A stretch of 62,745 bases of DNA from Zobellella denitrificans. Lineage in GTDB: Bacteria > Pseudomonadota > Gammaproteobacteria > Enterobacterales > Aeromonadaceae. The stretch's first letter is position 1; each line of letters begins with the position of its first letter. A model generated the notes under the pieces. The model worked only from the letters and a program-made list of their open reading frames with translations, had not been told where the DNA came from and searched no databases. Both the position numbers and the translations under genes were made by a program. The stretch is from assembly GCF_002237365.1 (NCBI RefSeq), contig NZ_NMUO01000011.1:1-62745 (forward strand). Direction: 5' to 3'. Of the stretch, positions 7,566 to 17,012 are shown piece after piece.

Positions 7566-7689
7566 AACATCCAGTGTGACTCATTTGTCACCTCACCCAC
7601 TGCTCATTTTGTTGTTAGGAACGACGACAGTTTATGCCTGTGTGGCTGCTGCGAAACCAGGGTATTCATGTACCCTGGTCTTTTTTTTT
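7566..7689 (+). ncRNA. Qrr-like small RNA divergent from luxO
   Basis: This 226-base gap between two leftward genes ends in a strong rightward terminator, implying a rightward RNA. Its 5' part has a TGAC-TCATTT-GTCA hairpin, then GTCACCT, CCCACTG and GTTGTTAG, in the order found in Vibrio Qrr RNAs (5' hairpin, GUCACCU, CCAACUG, GUUGUUAG), with extra bases inserted before GTTGTTAG. Position divergent from luxO is that of Vibrio qrr1. TGTTGTT and GACGACA can also pair around an AGGAAC loop. The 3' half and the terminator are not Qrr-like, so this is a candidate rather than a firm identification. Confidence 0.5.
7656..7689 (+). terminator. Strong rightward intrinsic terminator
   Basis: ACCAGGGTA-TTCATG-TACCCTGGT, then C and nine T. 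No rightward protein gene precedes it, which is the main evidence for a small RNA here. It ends six bases before the ybgI stop. Confidence 0.92.
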
Positions 7690-7695
7690 ATGGGC

Positions 7696-8454
7696 TCAGG
7701 CAGGGTTGTCGATGTCCACAAAACTGACCTCGAGCCCGTGCTCCGCCGCCAGCCACTCCCCCAGCGCCTTGATGCCGTAACGCTCGGTGGCATGATGACC
7801 GGCCGCGAAGAAGTGCAGCCCCAGTTCCCGCGCCACGTGCACCGTCTGCTCCGATACCTCGCCGCTGATAAAGGCGTCCATGCCCTGCTCCGCCGCCAGC
7901 TCGATAAAACCCTGGCCGCCGCCGGTACAGTAGCCGACCCGGCGGATAAGCGCCGGCCCCGCCTCGCCCACATGCAGCACAGGGCGGCCCAGCCGCTGTC
8001 GCAGCCGTTCGGCCAGTTGATCCCCGCTGAGCGGTGCGTCCAGTTCGCCTCGCATCGATACCGAGAGGGCATTATCCGGCTCCAGGGGGCCGGTTTGCCG
8101 GATACCCAGCAGGGCCGCCAGTTGGGCGTTGTTGCCAAGACCGGGCGCGATGTCGAGGGGAAGGTGGTAGGCATAGAGGTTGATGTCATGGCCGAGCAGC
8201 GCCTTGAGCCGCCGCCGCTTCATGCCCCTGATCTGTTCGTTTTCACCCTTCCAGAAATAGCCGTGATGCACCAGCAGTGCATCCGCGCCCATCGCCACCG
8301 CCCGGTCCACCAGCGCCTGGCTGGCGGTCACTCCGGTCACCACACGACGCACCTCGCTTTTGCCTTCCACTTGCAGGCCGTTCGGGCAATAATCCTTGAT
8401 AGCTTGTGCATTGAGCTGCCGATCCAGCAGCCGTTCGAGTTCCAGGTTGTTCAT
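7696..8454 (-). CDS. ybgI: Nif3/YbgI-family dinuclear metal protein
   Basis: A 252-residue member of the Nif3-like (DUF34) family, which forms a hexameric toroid with a two-metal site in each subunit. Its cellular reaction is not settled. Family segments seen are DYCPNGLQVEGK near residue 24, VTGVTASQALVDRAV, and the metal-binding VHHGYFWKGE around residue 64. I chose ATG 8454 because MNNLELERLL aligns with the E. coli YbgI start and GGAG lies before it; a longer frame from 8493 is rejected. It is a lone leftward gene facing the Qrr-like locus. Confidence 0.9.
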   Translation of the reverse strand: MNNLELERLLDRQLNAQAIKDYCPNGLQVEGKSEVRRVVTGVTASQALVDRAVAMGADALLVHHGYFWKGENEQIRGMKRRRLKALLGHDINLYAYHLPLDIAPGLGNNAQLAALLGIRQTGPLEPDNALSVSMRGELDAPLSGDQLAERLRQRLGRPVLHVGEAGPALIRRVGYCTGGGQGFIELAAEQGMDAFISGEVSEQTVHVARELGLHFFAAGHHATERYGIKALGEWLAAEHGLEVSFVDIDNPA

Positions 8455-8505
8455 GCTGGCTCCATGGCGTGAGTTTGGCTCATTGTAAAACAAAAGGTAC
8501 CCCTT

Positions 8506-9309
8506 ATGGGCGATTCCCTTCCCCGCTTGCTGGCCCGCCTGCGCGACCCCGTGGTGCGGGATCTGGCCTGGGCCCTGGCCAGTCCCAACCTGCTGGCCGC
8601 CACTCCCCTGGCCCCCGGCAACGACTGGTATCGGACGCTGCTGGGTCAGTACCAGTCACGGCTGCTCGCGCTGGACGCCGCCCCCGGAATACTGCATGCC
8701 CACTGCCGTCCCTACCGGCGCCTGGGCCAGTATTTCGAGGCGCTCTGGCGCTTCTTCCTGCTGGATCACGACCGCTTCCAGCTGCTGGCCTACGACTGGC
8801 AGCAGGTGGTGGCCGGCACCACCCTGGGGGCTTTTGATTTTATCGTATGGGACAAGCAGTTGCAGCGCATCGAGCACTGGGAGGTGGCGGTCAAATTCTA
8901 CCTGATCACCAATCCCGGCACCGCCTGCGGCGATGCCCGGGGGGTCAATCCCCGCGACAGGCTGCGACACAAACTGGAGCATATGCTCCATCACCAGTTG
9001 CGGCTCAGCCAGCACCCGCAAGTCGGCGAGCGCCTGCACCGGCTGGGGCTGATGCCGGACAACCACCGCCTGATCCTCAAGGGACGACTGTACTACCCGC
9101 GCAGTTGCCGGCTGTTCCTGTGCGAACAGGGCGAGCGGGGGCAGTGGGGAACGGAGCTGCCGGATCCGTCATTCGAGCCCCAGCAGAAACTGGGCTGGCT
9201 GACCGGAGGCCGACATTGTGAACGACTGGCCAGCAGGCAGAACTACCGGAGCGGTAACGGAGACTGGTATATCAGGGTAGACAGGGAGTGGCTGGACAGC
9301 CAGGGGTAG
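8506..9309 (+). CDS. DUF1853 family protein
   Basis: A 267-residue protein matching DUF1853. The conserved parts are the RRLGQYFEALWRFFL segment (about residues 70-84), LLAYDWQQV, and TLGAFDFIVWD with a downstream HWEVAVKFYL, a pattern like the D...E-x-K core of restriction-endonuclease-like folds. The biochemical role is unknown. No signal peptide or membrane segment is seen. It is divergent from ybgI with about 50 bases between the starts, so a shared control region is likely. Confidence 0.8.
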   Translation: MGDSLPRLLARLRDPVVRDLAWALASPNLLAATPLAPGNDWYRTLLGQYQSRLLALDAAPGILHAHCRPYRRLGQYFEALWRFFLLDHDRFQLLAYDWQQVVAGTTLGAFDFIVWDKQLQRIEHWEVAVKFYLITNPGTACGDARGVNPRDRLRHKLEHMLHHQLRLSQHPQVGERLHRLGLMPDNHRLILKGRLYYPRSCRLFLCEQGERGQWGTELPDPSFEPQQKLGWLTGGRHCERLASRQNYRSGNGDWYIRVDREWLDSQG

Positions 9310-9346
9310 TGATTCAGGAAAACCGGGGGAGTCAAGGGCGTAAATA

Positions 9347-9420
9347 TGGAGGCGCGTAGCGGAGTCGAACCGCTCTAAACGGATTTGCAATCCGCTGCAT
9401 AACCGCTTTGCTAACGCGCC
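9347..9420 (-). tRNA. tRNA-Cys (GCA)
   Basis: A 74-base cloverleaf including encoded CCA: acceptor GGCGCGT/ACGCGCC, anticodon GCA within the loop ATTGCAAATCC, and T-arm GGTTCGACTCC. It follows tRNA-Gly on the same strand by 11 bases, like the E. coli glyW-cysT unit without leuZ. Confidence 0.95.
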
Positions 9421-9431
9421 ATTGCAGAATT

Positions 9432-9507
<76 letters not shown>

Positions 9508-9557
9508 TTAAAACTTCTAACTTGTGCATGGGGCCGCGCTGCGGCCGATGGATGCGC

Positions 9558-9585
9558 ATTATAGGCAGGCGGACGGACAATACAA
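9558..9585 (-). promoter_or_regulatory. Promoter of the Gly-Cys tRNA unit
   Basis: On the minus strand, TTGTAT (-35) and a perfect TATAAT (-10, 9558-9563) are spaced 16 bases apart, followed by a GC-rich discriminator. This is typical of stable RNA promoters. Confidence 0.7.
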
Positions 9586-9717
9586 GCCATTTTTCTCTCG
9601 ACCAACTCATTTGCTTTAATTTTCAGCGAGTTGGGTATTTTTTGTCAGCCCCCGCCTTTGGCGACGCACGCCAAAGGCGGCTAAGCTTGCTGGCATCCCC
9701 GTTCACGGAGTCCGCCC

Positions 9718-11439
9718 ATGCCCCTGCTGCTTATCCTGTTGCTGCTCGTGCCGCTCGCCTTCGCCGACACCCCGCCCCCGGAAACCGCCACCGGCTGGCG
9801 CACCACCCCCCTGGTCCGGGCCGACAAGGCCATGGTGGTCACCGCCAATCCCTATGCCAGCCAGGCCGCCCGGGACATGCTGCGCCGGGGTGGCACCGCG
9901 GTGGACGCCATGGTGGCCGCCCAGATGGTGCTGGCCCTGGTCGAGCCCCAGTCCTCGGGACTGGGTGGCGGCGCCTTCCTGGTATACTGGCAGCAGGAGC
10001 CGGGCCGCCTGATCACCCTGGACGGACGGGAAACCGCCCCCTTCGCCGCCCCGGCCGATCTCTTCCTGGACGGACAGGGCCAGCCGCTCGACTTTCTCGA
10101 TGCGGTGGTCGGCGGCCGCTCGGTGGGCACGCCCGGCACCGTGATGCTGATGTGGCAGGCCCACCAGCGTTTTGGCCGCCTGCCCTGGCGGGAGCTGTTC
10201 GCCCCGGCCATCACCCTGGCCCTCAACGGCTTCACCGTGTCGCCGCGCCTGGCCCGGCTGGTGGCGGAGGACAAGGCGCAGCTGACACGGGATCCCGACG
10301 CCCGCGCCTATTTTTTCGACGACACCGGCCGCCCGCTGCAAGCCGGCAGCACCAAGACCAACCCCCTGCTGGCGGCCCTGCTGACCCGGCTCAGCCTCGA
10401 AGGCCCCTCGGCCTTCTACCAGGGAAAAATCGCCGCCGCCATGGTGGACAAGGTTCGCCAGGCCAATCCGCCGGGCCACCTCGGCCTGGAGGATCTCGCC
10501 GGCTACCGGGTGAAGGAGCGTCCGGCCCTCTGCGCCCCCTACCGGCAATACCAGGTCTGCGGCATGGGCCCGCCCAGCTCCGGCACCCTGGCCCTGGGGC
10601 AGATACTGGGAATCCTTTCCCATCTGGAGTTGTCCTCGCTAGGCCCCAACTCCCCCCAGGGCTGGCGCTGGATAGCCGATGCCTCGCGCCTGGCCTTCGC
10701 CGACCGCAACCTCTATGTGGCCGACGCCGATTTCGTGCCGGTGCCGACCGAGGGGCTGCTCGCCCCCGACTACCTGGCCGGACGCGCCGCCCTGATTGGC
10801 GAGCGCTCCCAGGCCCTGGAACAGGTCTCGCCCGGCCTACCCCTGGCCCGGCTCGGCCACCTGGCCCCGGACAACTCCCCCGAATTCGCCGCCACCACCC
10901 ATATCAGCATCGTCGACAAGGAGGGCAACGCCCTGGCGATGACCTCCACCATAGAGCACGGCTTCGGCTCCCGGCTCATGGTGCAGGGCTTTTTGCTCAA
11001 CAACGAACTGACCGACTTTTCCTTCCGCCCGGAGCTGGACGGGGTGCCGGTGGCCAATCGGCTGGAACCGGGCAAGCGCCCCCGCTCCTCCATGGCCCCC
11101 ACCCTGGTATTTTACCGGGAGAAACCGCTGCTGGTGATCGGCTCCCCCGGCGGCAGCAGCATTATCGGTTACGTGCTGCATGCCCTGATCAATGTGCTGG
11201 ACTGGGGCATGGATATCCGGGAGGCACTGCACCAGCCCCACATCCTGCACCGGGGTTCGGTACTGGAGCTGGAGCCGGGTGGGCGCAACCAGGCGCTGCA
11301 GCCGGAGCTGGAACGGCTCGGCTTCGGCACCCGGCTGACCGAACTCAACTCCGGCCTGCACGGCATACTGCTGCAGCCGGGGCGCATCACCGCCGGCGCC
11401 GATCCCAGGCGGGAGGGCCAGGCCCTGGCGGCGGACTGA
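9718..11439 (+). CDS. ggt: Gamma-glutamyltransferase
   Basis: A periplasmic N-terminal-nucleophile hydrolase that cleaves glutathione and transfers the gamma-glutamyl group; it self-cleaves into two chains. The 573 residues fit the family. Residues 1-16 form a signal peptide (LLLILLLLVPLAFA). The early ...ANPYASQAARDMLRRGGTAVDA and SSGLGGGAF segments are typical. The autoprocessing/catalytic threonine is T393 in ATTHISIVD, followed by EGNALAMTSTIE. The glycine pair GSPGGSSII forms the oxyanion region. ATG 9718 directly precedes the signal peptide. It stands alone, transcribed away from the tRNA pair. Confidence 0.93.
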   Translation: MPLLLILLLLVPLAFADTPPPETATGWRTTPLVRADKAMVVTANPYASQAARDMLRRGGTAVDAMVAAQMVLALVEPQSSGLGGGAFLVYWQQEPGRLITLDGRETAPFAAPADLFLDGQGQPLDFLDAVVGGRSVGTPGTVMLMWQAHQRFGRLPWRELFAPAITLALNGFTVSPRLARLVAEDKAQLTRDPDARAYFFDDTGRPLQAGSTKTNPLLAALLTRLSLEGPSAFYQGKIAAAMVDKVRQANPPGHLGLEDLAGYRVKERPALCAPYRQYQVCGMGPPSSGTLALGQILGILSHLELSSLGPNSPQGWRWIADASRLAFADRNLYVADADFVPVPTEGLLAPDYLAGRAALIGERSQALEQVSPGLPLARLGHLAPDNSPEFAATTHISIVDKEGNALAMTSTIEHGFGSRLMVQGFLLNNELTDFSFRPELDGVPVANRLEPGKRPRSSMAPTLVFYREKPLLVIGSPGGSSIIGYVLHALINVLDWGMDIREALHQPHILHRGSVLELEPGGRNQALQPELERLGFGTRLTELNSGLHGILLQPGRITAGADPRREGQALAAD

Positions 11440-11763
11440 GTACCTTGCAACCAATGTTAAATAACTGTTCCAGATGGTAGATCACTACTGGCAGCGACAG
11501 GGTTCCGTTAAGCAGCCCCTCCGCGCCAGGAATGGCGCGGCGGAGCCCCCAAGGATGGGTTCACGGCGTGTCTGCGTGCGGGGCCCGGTCGATGTAGCAC
11601 TATTAGGATCAGTTATTTAAATATCGGTCACATAAGCGGAGGACCCGGGGTGAATTCCGCGTTTGGTCACGTATAGTAGTGCCCCGGGCCTGGCCCCGCT
11701 CAAGTTTGCCGGGCGGGTGCCGATAACAAGTACACCAGATAAATAACAGAAACCAATAACCAG
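11440..11763 (+). other. Gene-free leader with tandem GGA-loop hairpins before aer
   Basis: No convincing ORF is present. Two adjacent hairpins occur: CCGCGCCA-GGAA-TGGCGCGG (11521-11540) and CCCA-AGGA-TGGG (11548-11559). Two more AGGA motifs lie nearby (about 11606 and 11642). CCCGGGG near 11646 can pair with CCCCGGG near 11692. No T-run terminator follows. Confidence 0.5.
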
Positions 11764-13317
11764 ATGAACAGCAGAAACCAGCACATTATCGATGAGGAAG
11801 TCACCTACAGCGACCAGGAACAACTGGTTTCCACCACCGATCTGCGCGGTGTCATTACCTATGCCAACGATATCTTTTGCCGGGTAGCCGGTTACCACCC
11901 CGAGGAGCTGGTCGGCCAGAATCACAACATCGTCCGCCACCCGGACATGCCCAGGGCGGCCTTCCAGGATTTGTGGGAGCATATCAAGGCCGGCCAGGCC
12001 TGGCGGGGCGCGGTCAAGAACCGCTGCAAGGACGGCCGCTACTACTGGGTGGACGCCTACGTCACTCCCATCTACCAGCAGGGCAAGATCGTCGGCTACC
12101 AGTCGGTGCGCACCAAGCTCGATGACCGGGTTCGCGACCGGGCCAGCCAGGCCTATCGCCAGTTGCTGAAGCAGGAACGGCAAAAGAGCCTTCCGCGTCC
12201 GCGGCTGAAGCAGGCCATGCCCTGGCTGTCGGCGGCGGGCTTCCTGGCGTTGCTGACCGGCGCCTTCAGCCAGGGCGGCGCCGGCCTGTTGTTGTGGACC
12301 CTGTTGCCGGTCGCCTGGCTGCTACTCTGCCATCACCGGCAACTGTTCGGCACCCGGCATTTCTTTCACAACCTGGGCCGGGACTATGACAGCATCTCCC
12401 GGCTGGTCTACTCGGGTGACGCCCCCCATGCCATCGCCGACTATCATCTGAAGATGTGGCAGGCCCGTACCCGCACCATACTGGGCCGGGTCGATGACGC
12501 CACCGGCTCGCTCAAGTCCCTGGCCGGCTCCCTGATGCAGGCCATGACCGGCGCCCGGGAAGATCTTAGCCGCCAGGACAGCGATACCCACCAGATCGCC
12601 GCCGCCATCGACGAGATGTCGGCCACCGCCACCGAGATCACCCAGAACACTCAAAAAGCAGCGGAAAACGCGGAAGAAGCCCAGCACCAGTGCCACCTGA
12701 CCCAGCGCCAGCTGGAGCAGACCAAGCAGAAGATCGTCGAGCTGGCCCGGGAAGCCGAACACGCCGCCGAAGCCACCTTCGCCCTGACCCAGGAGTCGGA
12801 TCGCATCGGCACCCTGATGAGCGAGATCCAGGGCATTGCCGATCAGACCAACCTGCTGGCGCTCAACGCCGCCATCGAAGCGGCCCGGGCCGGCGAGCAC
12901 GGCCGGGGCTTTGCCGTGGTAGCGGAAGAAGTGCGGGCCCTGTCCACCCGCACCCATGGCGCCACCGAGCAGATCCAGAGCAGCATCGGCCAGATCCAGC
13001 AGACCCTGGCCAAATGGCGCTCCATGATGGATGCCAACATGGAGCACAGCCAGGAATGCGTGAACGCGGCCGAAGCCGGCAGCGCCAGCCTGAGCCGGGT
13101 GGTCGACGAAATCGACAACATAGTGGGAGTCACGGTGCAGATTTCCGCCGCCGCCGGCCAGCAACAGCAGGTGGCCGAGGAGATCAGCCGCAATGTACAC
13201 CAGATCTCGCAAGCCTCCTCCGCCAACCTGGACAAGATTGCCCAGGTGGAAGCCTCCGGCCGCCAGTTGCTGGAACGTTCCCAGGGGCTGAACGACATAA
13301 CCCGCACCTTCTCCTGA
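11764..13317 (+). CDS. aer: PAS-domain methyl-accepting energy-taxis receptor (Aer-like)
   Basis: A 517-residue chemoreceptor that senses redox state through a FAD-binding PAS domain and signals to CheA/CheW. The N-terminal PAS (about residues 10-120) has [33 protein letters not shown] and [18 protein letters not shown], typical of Aer. Two hydrophobic segments follow (about residues 155-195), separated by only a few residues, so both domains face the cytoplasm. The C-terminal signalling hairpin tip is [35 protein letters not shown]. No periplasmic ligand domain is present. The stop is two bases before the next start, suggesting cotranscription with the alkyltransferase-like gene. Confidence 0.9.
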   Translation: MNSRNQHIIDEEVTYSDQEQLVSTTDLRGVITYANDIFCRVAGYHPEELVGQNHNIVRHPDMPRAAFQDLWEHIKAGQAWRGAVKNRCKDGRYYWVDAYVTPIYQQGKIVGYQSVRTKLDDRVRDRASQAYRQLLKQERQKSLPRPRLKQAMPWLSAAGFLALLTGAFSQGGAGLLLWTLLPVAWLLLCHHRQLFGTRHFFHNLGRDYDSISRLVYSGDAPHAIADYHLKMWQARTRTILGRVDDATGSLKSLAGSLMQAMTGAREDLSRQDSDTHQIAAAIDEMSATATEITQNTQKAAENAEEAQHQCHLTQRQLEQTKQKIVELAREAEHAAEATFALTQESDRIGTLMSEIQGIADQTNLLALNAAIEAARAGEHGRGFAVVAEEVRALSTRTHGATEQIQSSIGQIQQTLAKWRSMMDANMEHSQECVNAAEAGSASLSRVVDEIDNIVGVTVQISAAAGQQQQVAEEISRNVHQISQASSANLDKIAQVEASGRQLLERSQGLNDITRTFS

Positions 13318-13319
13318 CC

Positions 13320-13655
13320 ATGGACCCTCGCCAGCAGGCCATACTCACCCTGCTCGCCCTGGTGCCGCCAGGGCGGGTGGTCAGCTACGGCCAGCTGGCG
13401 GATCTGGCCGGTCTGCCGGGCCGGGCCCGGCTGGTCGGCCGCGTGCTCAGGACCCAGGACACCAGCGGCCTGCCCTGGCACCGGGTGGTGGCGGCCTCGG
13501 GCCGCATCAGCCTGCCCAGGGGCAGCGACGGCTGGTGCGAGCAGCGGCAACGGCTGCTGCAGGAAGGGGTCTTGCTGAAAGGAGACAGGGTGTCGATGAA
13601 GGAGCACCAGTGGCGGCCGGATCTGGCCGCCATACTGATGCTGATGGAACAGTGA
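13320..13655 (+). CDS. atl: Alkyltransferase-like protein (ATL, MGMT family)
   Basis: A 111-residue protein of the O6-alkylguanine-DNA alkyltransferase family in which the reactive Cys of PCHR is replaced by Trp: LPWHRVV, W53. ATL proteins bind O6-alkylguanine, cannot remove the alkyl group, and hand the lesion to nucleotide excision repair. The helix-turn-helix part (RVVSYGQLADLAGLPGRARLVGRVL, residues 19-43) is intact. The start ATG 13320 lies two bases past the aer stop with no strong ribosome site, so translation is probably coupled to aer. The lack of a repair cysteine is a family feature and not a mutation. Confidence 0.88.
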   Translation: MDPRQQAILTLLALVPPGRVVSYGQLADLAGLPGRARLVGRVLRTQDTSGLPWHRVVAASGRISLPRGSDGWCEQRQRLLQEGVLLKGDRVSMKEHQWRPDLAAILMLMEQ

Positions 13656-13667
13656 GATGAGTTGAGC

Positions 13668-13832
13668 CTAGTCGGTTTCTTCCAGCAACTCGCTGACGTG
13701 CACCTGGAAGGGGATGGTTTCGTCTTCCCGCTGCAGCAGCACCAGCTGGTTGTTGACGTCCACCTCCAGCACGTAACCCGAGCCATCCGGGGTATGACAG
13801 ATCATCCCCGGCCTGATGTCATGAATATCCAT
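13668..13832 (-). CDS. Small conserved-looking protein, 54 residues
   Basis: A 54-codon gene starting MDIHDIRPGMICHTPDG and ending ELLEETD. It has an excellent ribosome site (TAGGGGGAG, six bases before ATG 13832). The sequence alternates hydrophobic and charged residues (YVLEVDVNNQLVLLQ) like a small beta-barrel, with an opening resembling KOW/EF-P-type folds; this is inference from pattern only. It is convergent with atl, with 12 bases between stops. I do not recognise the family. It is not a shadow of another gene, since atl ends before it. Confidence 0.65.
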   Translation of the reverse strand: MDIHDIRPGMICHTPDGSGYVLEVDVNNQLVLLQREDETIPFQVHVSELLEETD

Positions 13833-14053
13833 ATCCACTCCCCCTAAACAGGCCCAGCCTGTGGGCGTTTAACGTCCCTGTGTCATTGGCTCTGTACTTG
13901 CTCCGTCACTGCTTGTTATCACCACCCTCTGGTGGCTCCCGCGCGAGCGGCTGCGGTTGCAGCGCTTATCAATCCAATACCAGGGTCGCCCGACGCTGCC
14001 GTTACAGCGGATGGTATCGCCGGGCATCATGCCCGGCCCGCCGACGGCCGTCG

Positions 14054-16678
14054 TTATTTGCCTTTCTGGCTTTGCCGCCACTTACCATCAGTATAATGAG
14101 CGCTCCAGCCGGTGGCCTTTTTATTGACCTCGGTCATCACGTATTGTTCCTTGTTCTTGCGGCTGAACCGCACCACGGCCTTGTTGCCGTCCGGATCCTC
14201 GGTGGGCGCCTCGGTCAGGTACAGAAACTTGGGCGGCAGCCGATCCTTGAAGCGAATAAGCTCCTCCACCAGGGGCGCCCGGGTCTCCCGGGATCTGGGG
14301 AAGTTGCTGGCGGCCAGGAACAGGCCGGCGGCGCCGTCACGCAGCACGAAGTAGGCATCGGACTGGCTGCAGGGCAGCTCCGGCAGGTGCACGGGATCTT
14401 CCTTCGGCGGCGCCACTTCGCCGCTTTTCAGGATCTTGCGGGTATTGCCGCAGGCCTCGTTGGTGCAGGCCATGTACTTGCCGAAACGGCCGTTCTTGAG
14501 CTGCATCTCGGCACCGCAGCGATCGCAGTCGATCACCGGGCCTTCGTAGCCCTTGAGCTTGAACTGGCCTTGCTCCAGCTCGTAGCCGTCGCAGTCCGGG
14601 TTCTGGCCACACACGTGCAGCTTGCGCTTGTCATCGATAAGGTAGGCGTCCATGGCGGTGCCGCACTTGGGGCAGCGGTGCTTGGCGCGCAGGGCATCGG
14701 TTTCGGCTTCGTCGTCGTTGGCCAGCACGAAATCGTCACCCGGGATCAGGTTGATGGTCTGCTTGCAGCGCTCCTTGGGCGGCAAGGCATAGCCGGAGCA
14801 GCCGAGGAAAACCCCGGTGGTGGCGGTGCGGATGCCCATCTTGCGACCGCAGGCCGGACAGTCGATATCGGTCAGCACCATCTGGTTGGCCCGCATGCCG
14901 CCCTCTTCCACCGGCCGCTCGGCCTTTTCCAGCTCGTCGCTGAATTCGGCATAGAAGGCGTCCAGTACCTGGGTCCAGTTCAGGCTGCCGCCGGCGATTT
15001 CATCCAGCTTGCTTTCCATCTGGGCGGTAAAATCGTAGTTCATCAGTTCGGCGAAACTTTCCTGCAGCCGATCGGCGACGATTTCGCCCATCTTCTCCGC
15101 ATAGAAGCGCCGGCTTTCCACCTTGACGTAGCCCCGGTCCTGAATGGTGGAGATGATGGAGGCATAGGTGGAGGGACGGCCGATGCCGCGCTTTTCCAGC
15201 TCCCGCACCAGGGCCGCCTCGGTGAAGCGGGCCGGGGGCTTGGTGAAGTGCTGCTTGGGCTCGAGCCCGTCGAGGTTGAGCGCCTCCCCCGCCTGCACCG
15301 CCGGCAGTTCGGTATCTTCGCCCTTGCGGCTCTGGGGCGTCAGCACCTTGGTCCAGCCGGCGAAGCGCAGGATGCGCCCGCGGGCCTTGAGTTCGTAGTC
15401 GCCGGCCTGCACCGTAATGGTGCTGCTGTCGTACTGGGCCGGTACCATCTGGCAGGCCACGAATTGCCGCCAGATGAGATCGTAAAGCCGCTTGGCGTCC
15501 GCCTCCATGCCGTCGAGCTGCTCCGCCTTCAGGGCCACGTCCGAAGGACGAATGGCCTCGTGAGCCTCCTGGGCGTTGGCCTTGGCACCGTAGACGTTGG
15601 GACTCTCGGGCAGATAGTCCTTGCCGTAGCTGTCCTGGATAAAGTCGCGTACGCCGTTCACCGCCTCCTGGCTCAGGTTGGTGGAGTCGGTTCGCATATA
15701 GGTGATGTAGCCCGCCTCGTACAGCCGCTGGGCCAGCATCATGGTGCGCTTGACCCCGAAGCCGAGCCGGGTACTGGCCGCCTGCTGCAGGGTGGAGGTG
15801 ATAAAAGGCGCCGGCGGCTTGCTCTGGGTCGGCTTGTCTTCCCGGGCCACCACCTCGAACCGGCTGGCCTTGAGGGTATCCACCGCCGCCATGGTCTGGG
15901 CCTCGTTGGTCGGGCGGAACTCCTGCCCCCGGTACTTGGCCACCATCATGGTCAACGCCAGCTGTCGGGCACTGCTCAGAGCCGCCTGGATATCCCAGTA
16001 TTCTTCCGGTACGAAGGCCTTGATTTCGCGTTCCTTCTCCACGATGAGCCGCACCGCCACCGACTGCACCCGGCCGGCGGACAGGCCCCGTGCCACCTTC
16101 TTCCACAGCAGTGGCGACACCATGTAGCCCACCACCCGATCCAGGAAGCGGCGGGCCTGCTGGGCGTTGACCCGGTTCAGGTTGAGATCGGACGGGTGGC
16201 TGAAGGCCTCCTGGATGGCGCTTTTGGTGATTTCGTTGAACACCACCCGCTTGAAACGGCTGTCGTCACCGCCGATCAGCTCCTTCAGGTGCCAGGCGAT
16301 GGCCTCCCCCTCGCGATCCAAGTCCGTTGCCAGGTAAACGGTGTCGGCCTTTTCCGCCAGGCTCTGCAATTCGGCCACCACCTTTTCCTTGCCCGGCAGC
16401 ACCTGGTAGTCCGCCTTCCAGCCGTGCTCGGGATCCACCCCCATGCGGGCGATCAGCGCCTGATGCTCCTTTTCCTTCTTGAGCCTTTCCTTTTCATCGG
16501 CGCTCAGCTGCTTGGTGTCGGTCTTGCGGCCACCGGTCTTTTTCGCGGAAGAGGAGCCGGCGGTCGGCAGGTCGCGCACGTGGCCGACGCTGGATTTGAC
16601 GATGAAGTCCTTCCCCAGGTACTTGTTGATGGTCTTTGCCTTGGCGGGCGATTCGACGATAACCAGCGATTTGCTCAT
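14054..16678 (-). CDS. topA: DNA topoisomerase I
   Basis: A type IA topoisomerase relaxing negative supercoils. The 874 residues match E. coli TopA (865). The N-terminal Toprim domain begins [21 protein letters not shown] and contains [14 protein letters not shown]. The catalytic tyrosine is Y327 in [12 protein letters not shown]. Three C-terminal four-cysteine zinc modules are seen (CPACGRKMG..., CPKCGTAMD..., CDRCGAEMQ...), followed by a basic tail ending WRQSQKGK. In E. coli topA lies near sohB and yciK; here astB is inserted between topA and sohB. A GCCGGGCA/TGCCCGGC hairpin 17 bases past the stop (14019-14037) lacks a T-run. Confidence 0.97.
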   Translation of the reverse strand: MSKSLVIVESPAKAKTINKYLGKDFIVKSSVGHVRDLPTAGSSSAKKTGGRKTDTKQLSADEKERLKKEKEHQALIARMGVDPEHGWKADYQVLPGKEKVVAELQSLAEKADTVYLATDLDREGEAIAWHLKELIGGDDSRFKRVVFNEITKSAIQEAFSHPSDLNLNRVNAQQARRFLDRVVGYMVSPLLWKKVARGLSAGRVQSVAVRLIVEKEREIKAFVPEEYWDIQAALSSARQLALTMMVAKYRGQEFRPTNEAQTMAAVDTLKASRFEVVAREDKPTQSKPPAPFITSTLQQAASTRLGFGVKRTMMLAQRLYEAGYITYMRTDSTNLSQEAVNGVRDFIQDSYGKDYLPESPNVYGAKANAQEAHEAIRPSDVALKAEQLDGMEADAKRLYDLIWRQFVACQMVPAQYDSSTITVQAGDYELKARGRILRFAGWTKVLTPQSRKGEDTELPAVQAGEALNLDGLEPKQHFTKPPARFTEAALVRELEKRGIGRPSTYASIISTIQDRGYVKVESRRFYAEKMGEIVADRLQESFAELMNYDFTAQMESKLDEIAGGSLNWTQVLDAFYAEFSDELEKAERPVEEGGMRANQMVLTDIDCPACGRKMGIRTATTGVFLGCSGYALPPKERCKQTINLIPGDDFVLANDDEAETDALRAKHRCPKCGTAMDAYLIDDKRKLHVCGQNPDCDGYELEQGQFKLKGYEGPVIDCDRCGAEMQLKNGRFGKYMACTNEACGNTRKILKSGEVAPPKEDPVHLPELPCSQSDAYFVLRDGAAGLFLAASNFPRSRETRAPLVEELIRFKDRLPPKFLYLTEAPTEDPDGNKAVVRFSRKNKEQYVMTEVNKKATGWSAHYTDGKWRQSQKGK

Positions 16679-17012
16679 AAAGCGCGTTTAGATCCTTAAA
16701 GTCTGGCCCCCGCGGGGGTTCCGGCGGCAAGGTAATGACGGCTGTATAAGTGAAAAAGCCGTAAAAAGCAAACTTGCCCGGCCTGGGCCGGAAAAAAGTT
16801 CAATGAATTTATATTTATTTATTAACACCCTCATGCCCGTCGGAATCAACCGCTTTTTTTACTCTCCTGCCTGTTCGTCCGCTTTTTATGCATTGTTATT
16901 ACTTAGGTGAAATCTGTTGTTAAAAAGGGGTTACATCTTCCAAATAAATCCACATATAATAGCCAACAACAGGATTTTCTTGGCCCTTTTCACCATTTAA
17001 AAGGACAATATA
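16679..17012. promoter_or_regulatory. Divergent topA/astB control region with astB promoter
   Basis: No gene lies in these 334 bases. A promoter for astB is clear: TTACAT (16931-16936), 18 bases, then a perfect TATAAT (16955-16960), which would start RNA near 16967, 46 bases before the ATG. An AT-rich segment ATGAATTTATATTTATT (about 16803-16819) resembles a degenerate arginine-repressor box, but the match is too weak to call. Confidence 0.6.

Noticed and set aside
13869..14081. 70-codon minus-strand frame overlapping the end of topA
   Set aside because: No ribosome site, overlaps topA by 28 bases and contains the hairpin at 14019-14037. The peptide is basic and not recognised.
13880..16699. 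Very long plus-strand frame opposite topA
   Set aside because: Shadow frame of topA; composition is His/Gly/Leu-rich and no family is recognisable.
16800..16822. Possible arginine-repressor (ARG) box upstream of astB
   Set aside because: Only one half matches well; AT-rich sequence gives such matches by chance.
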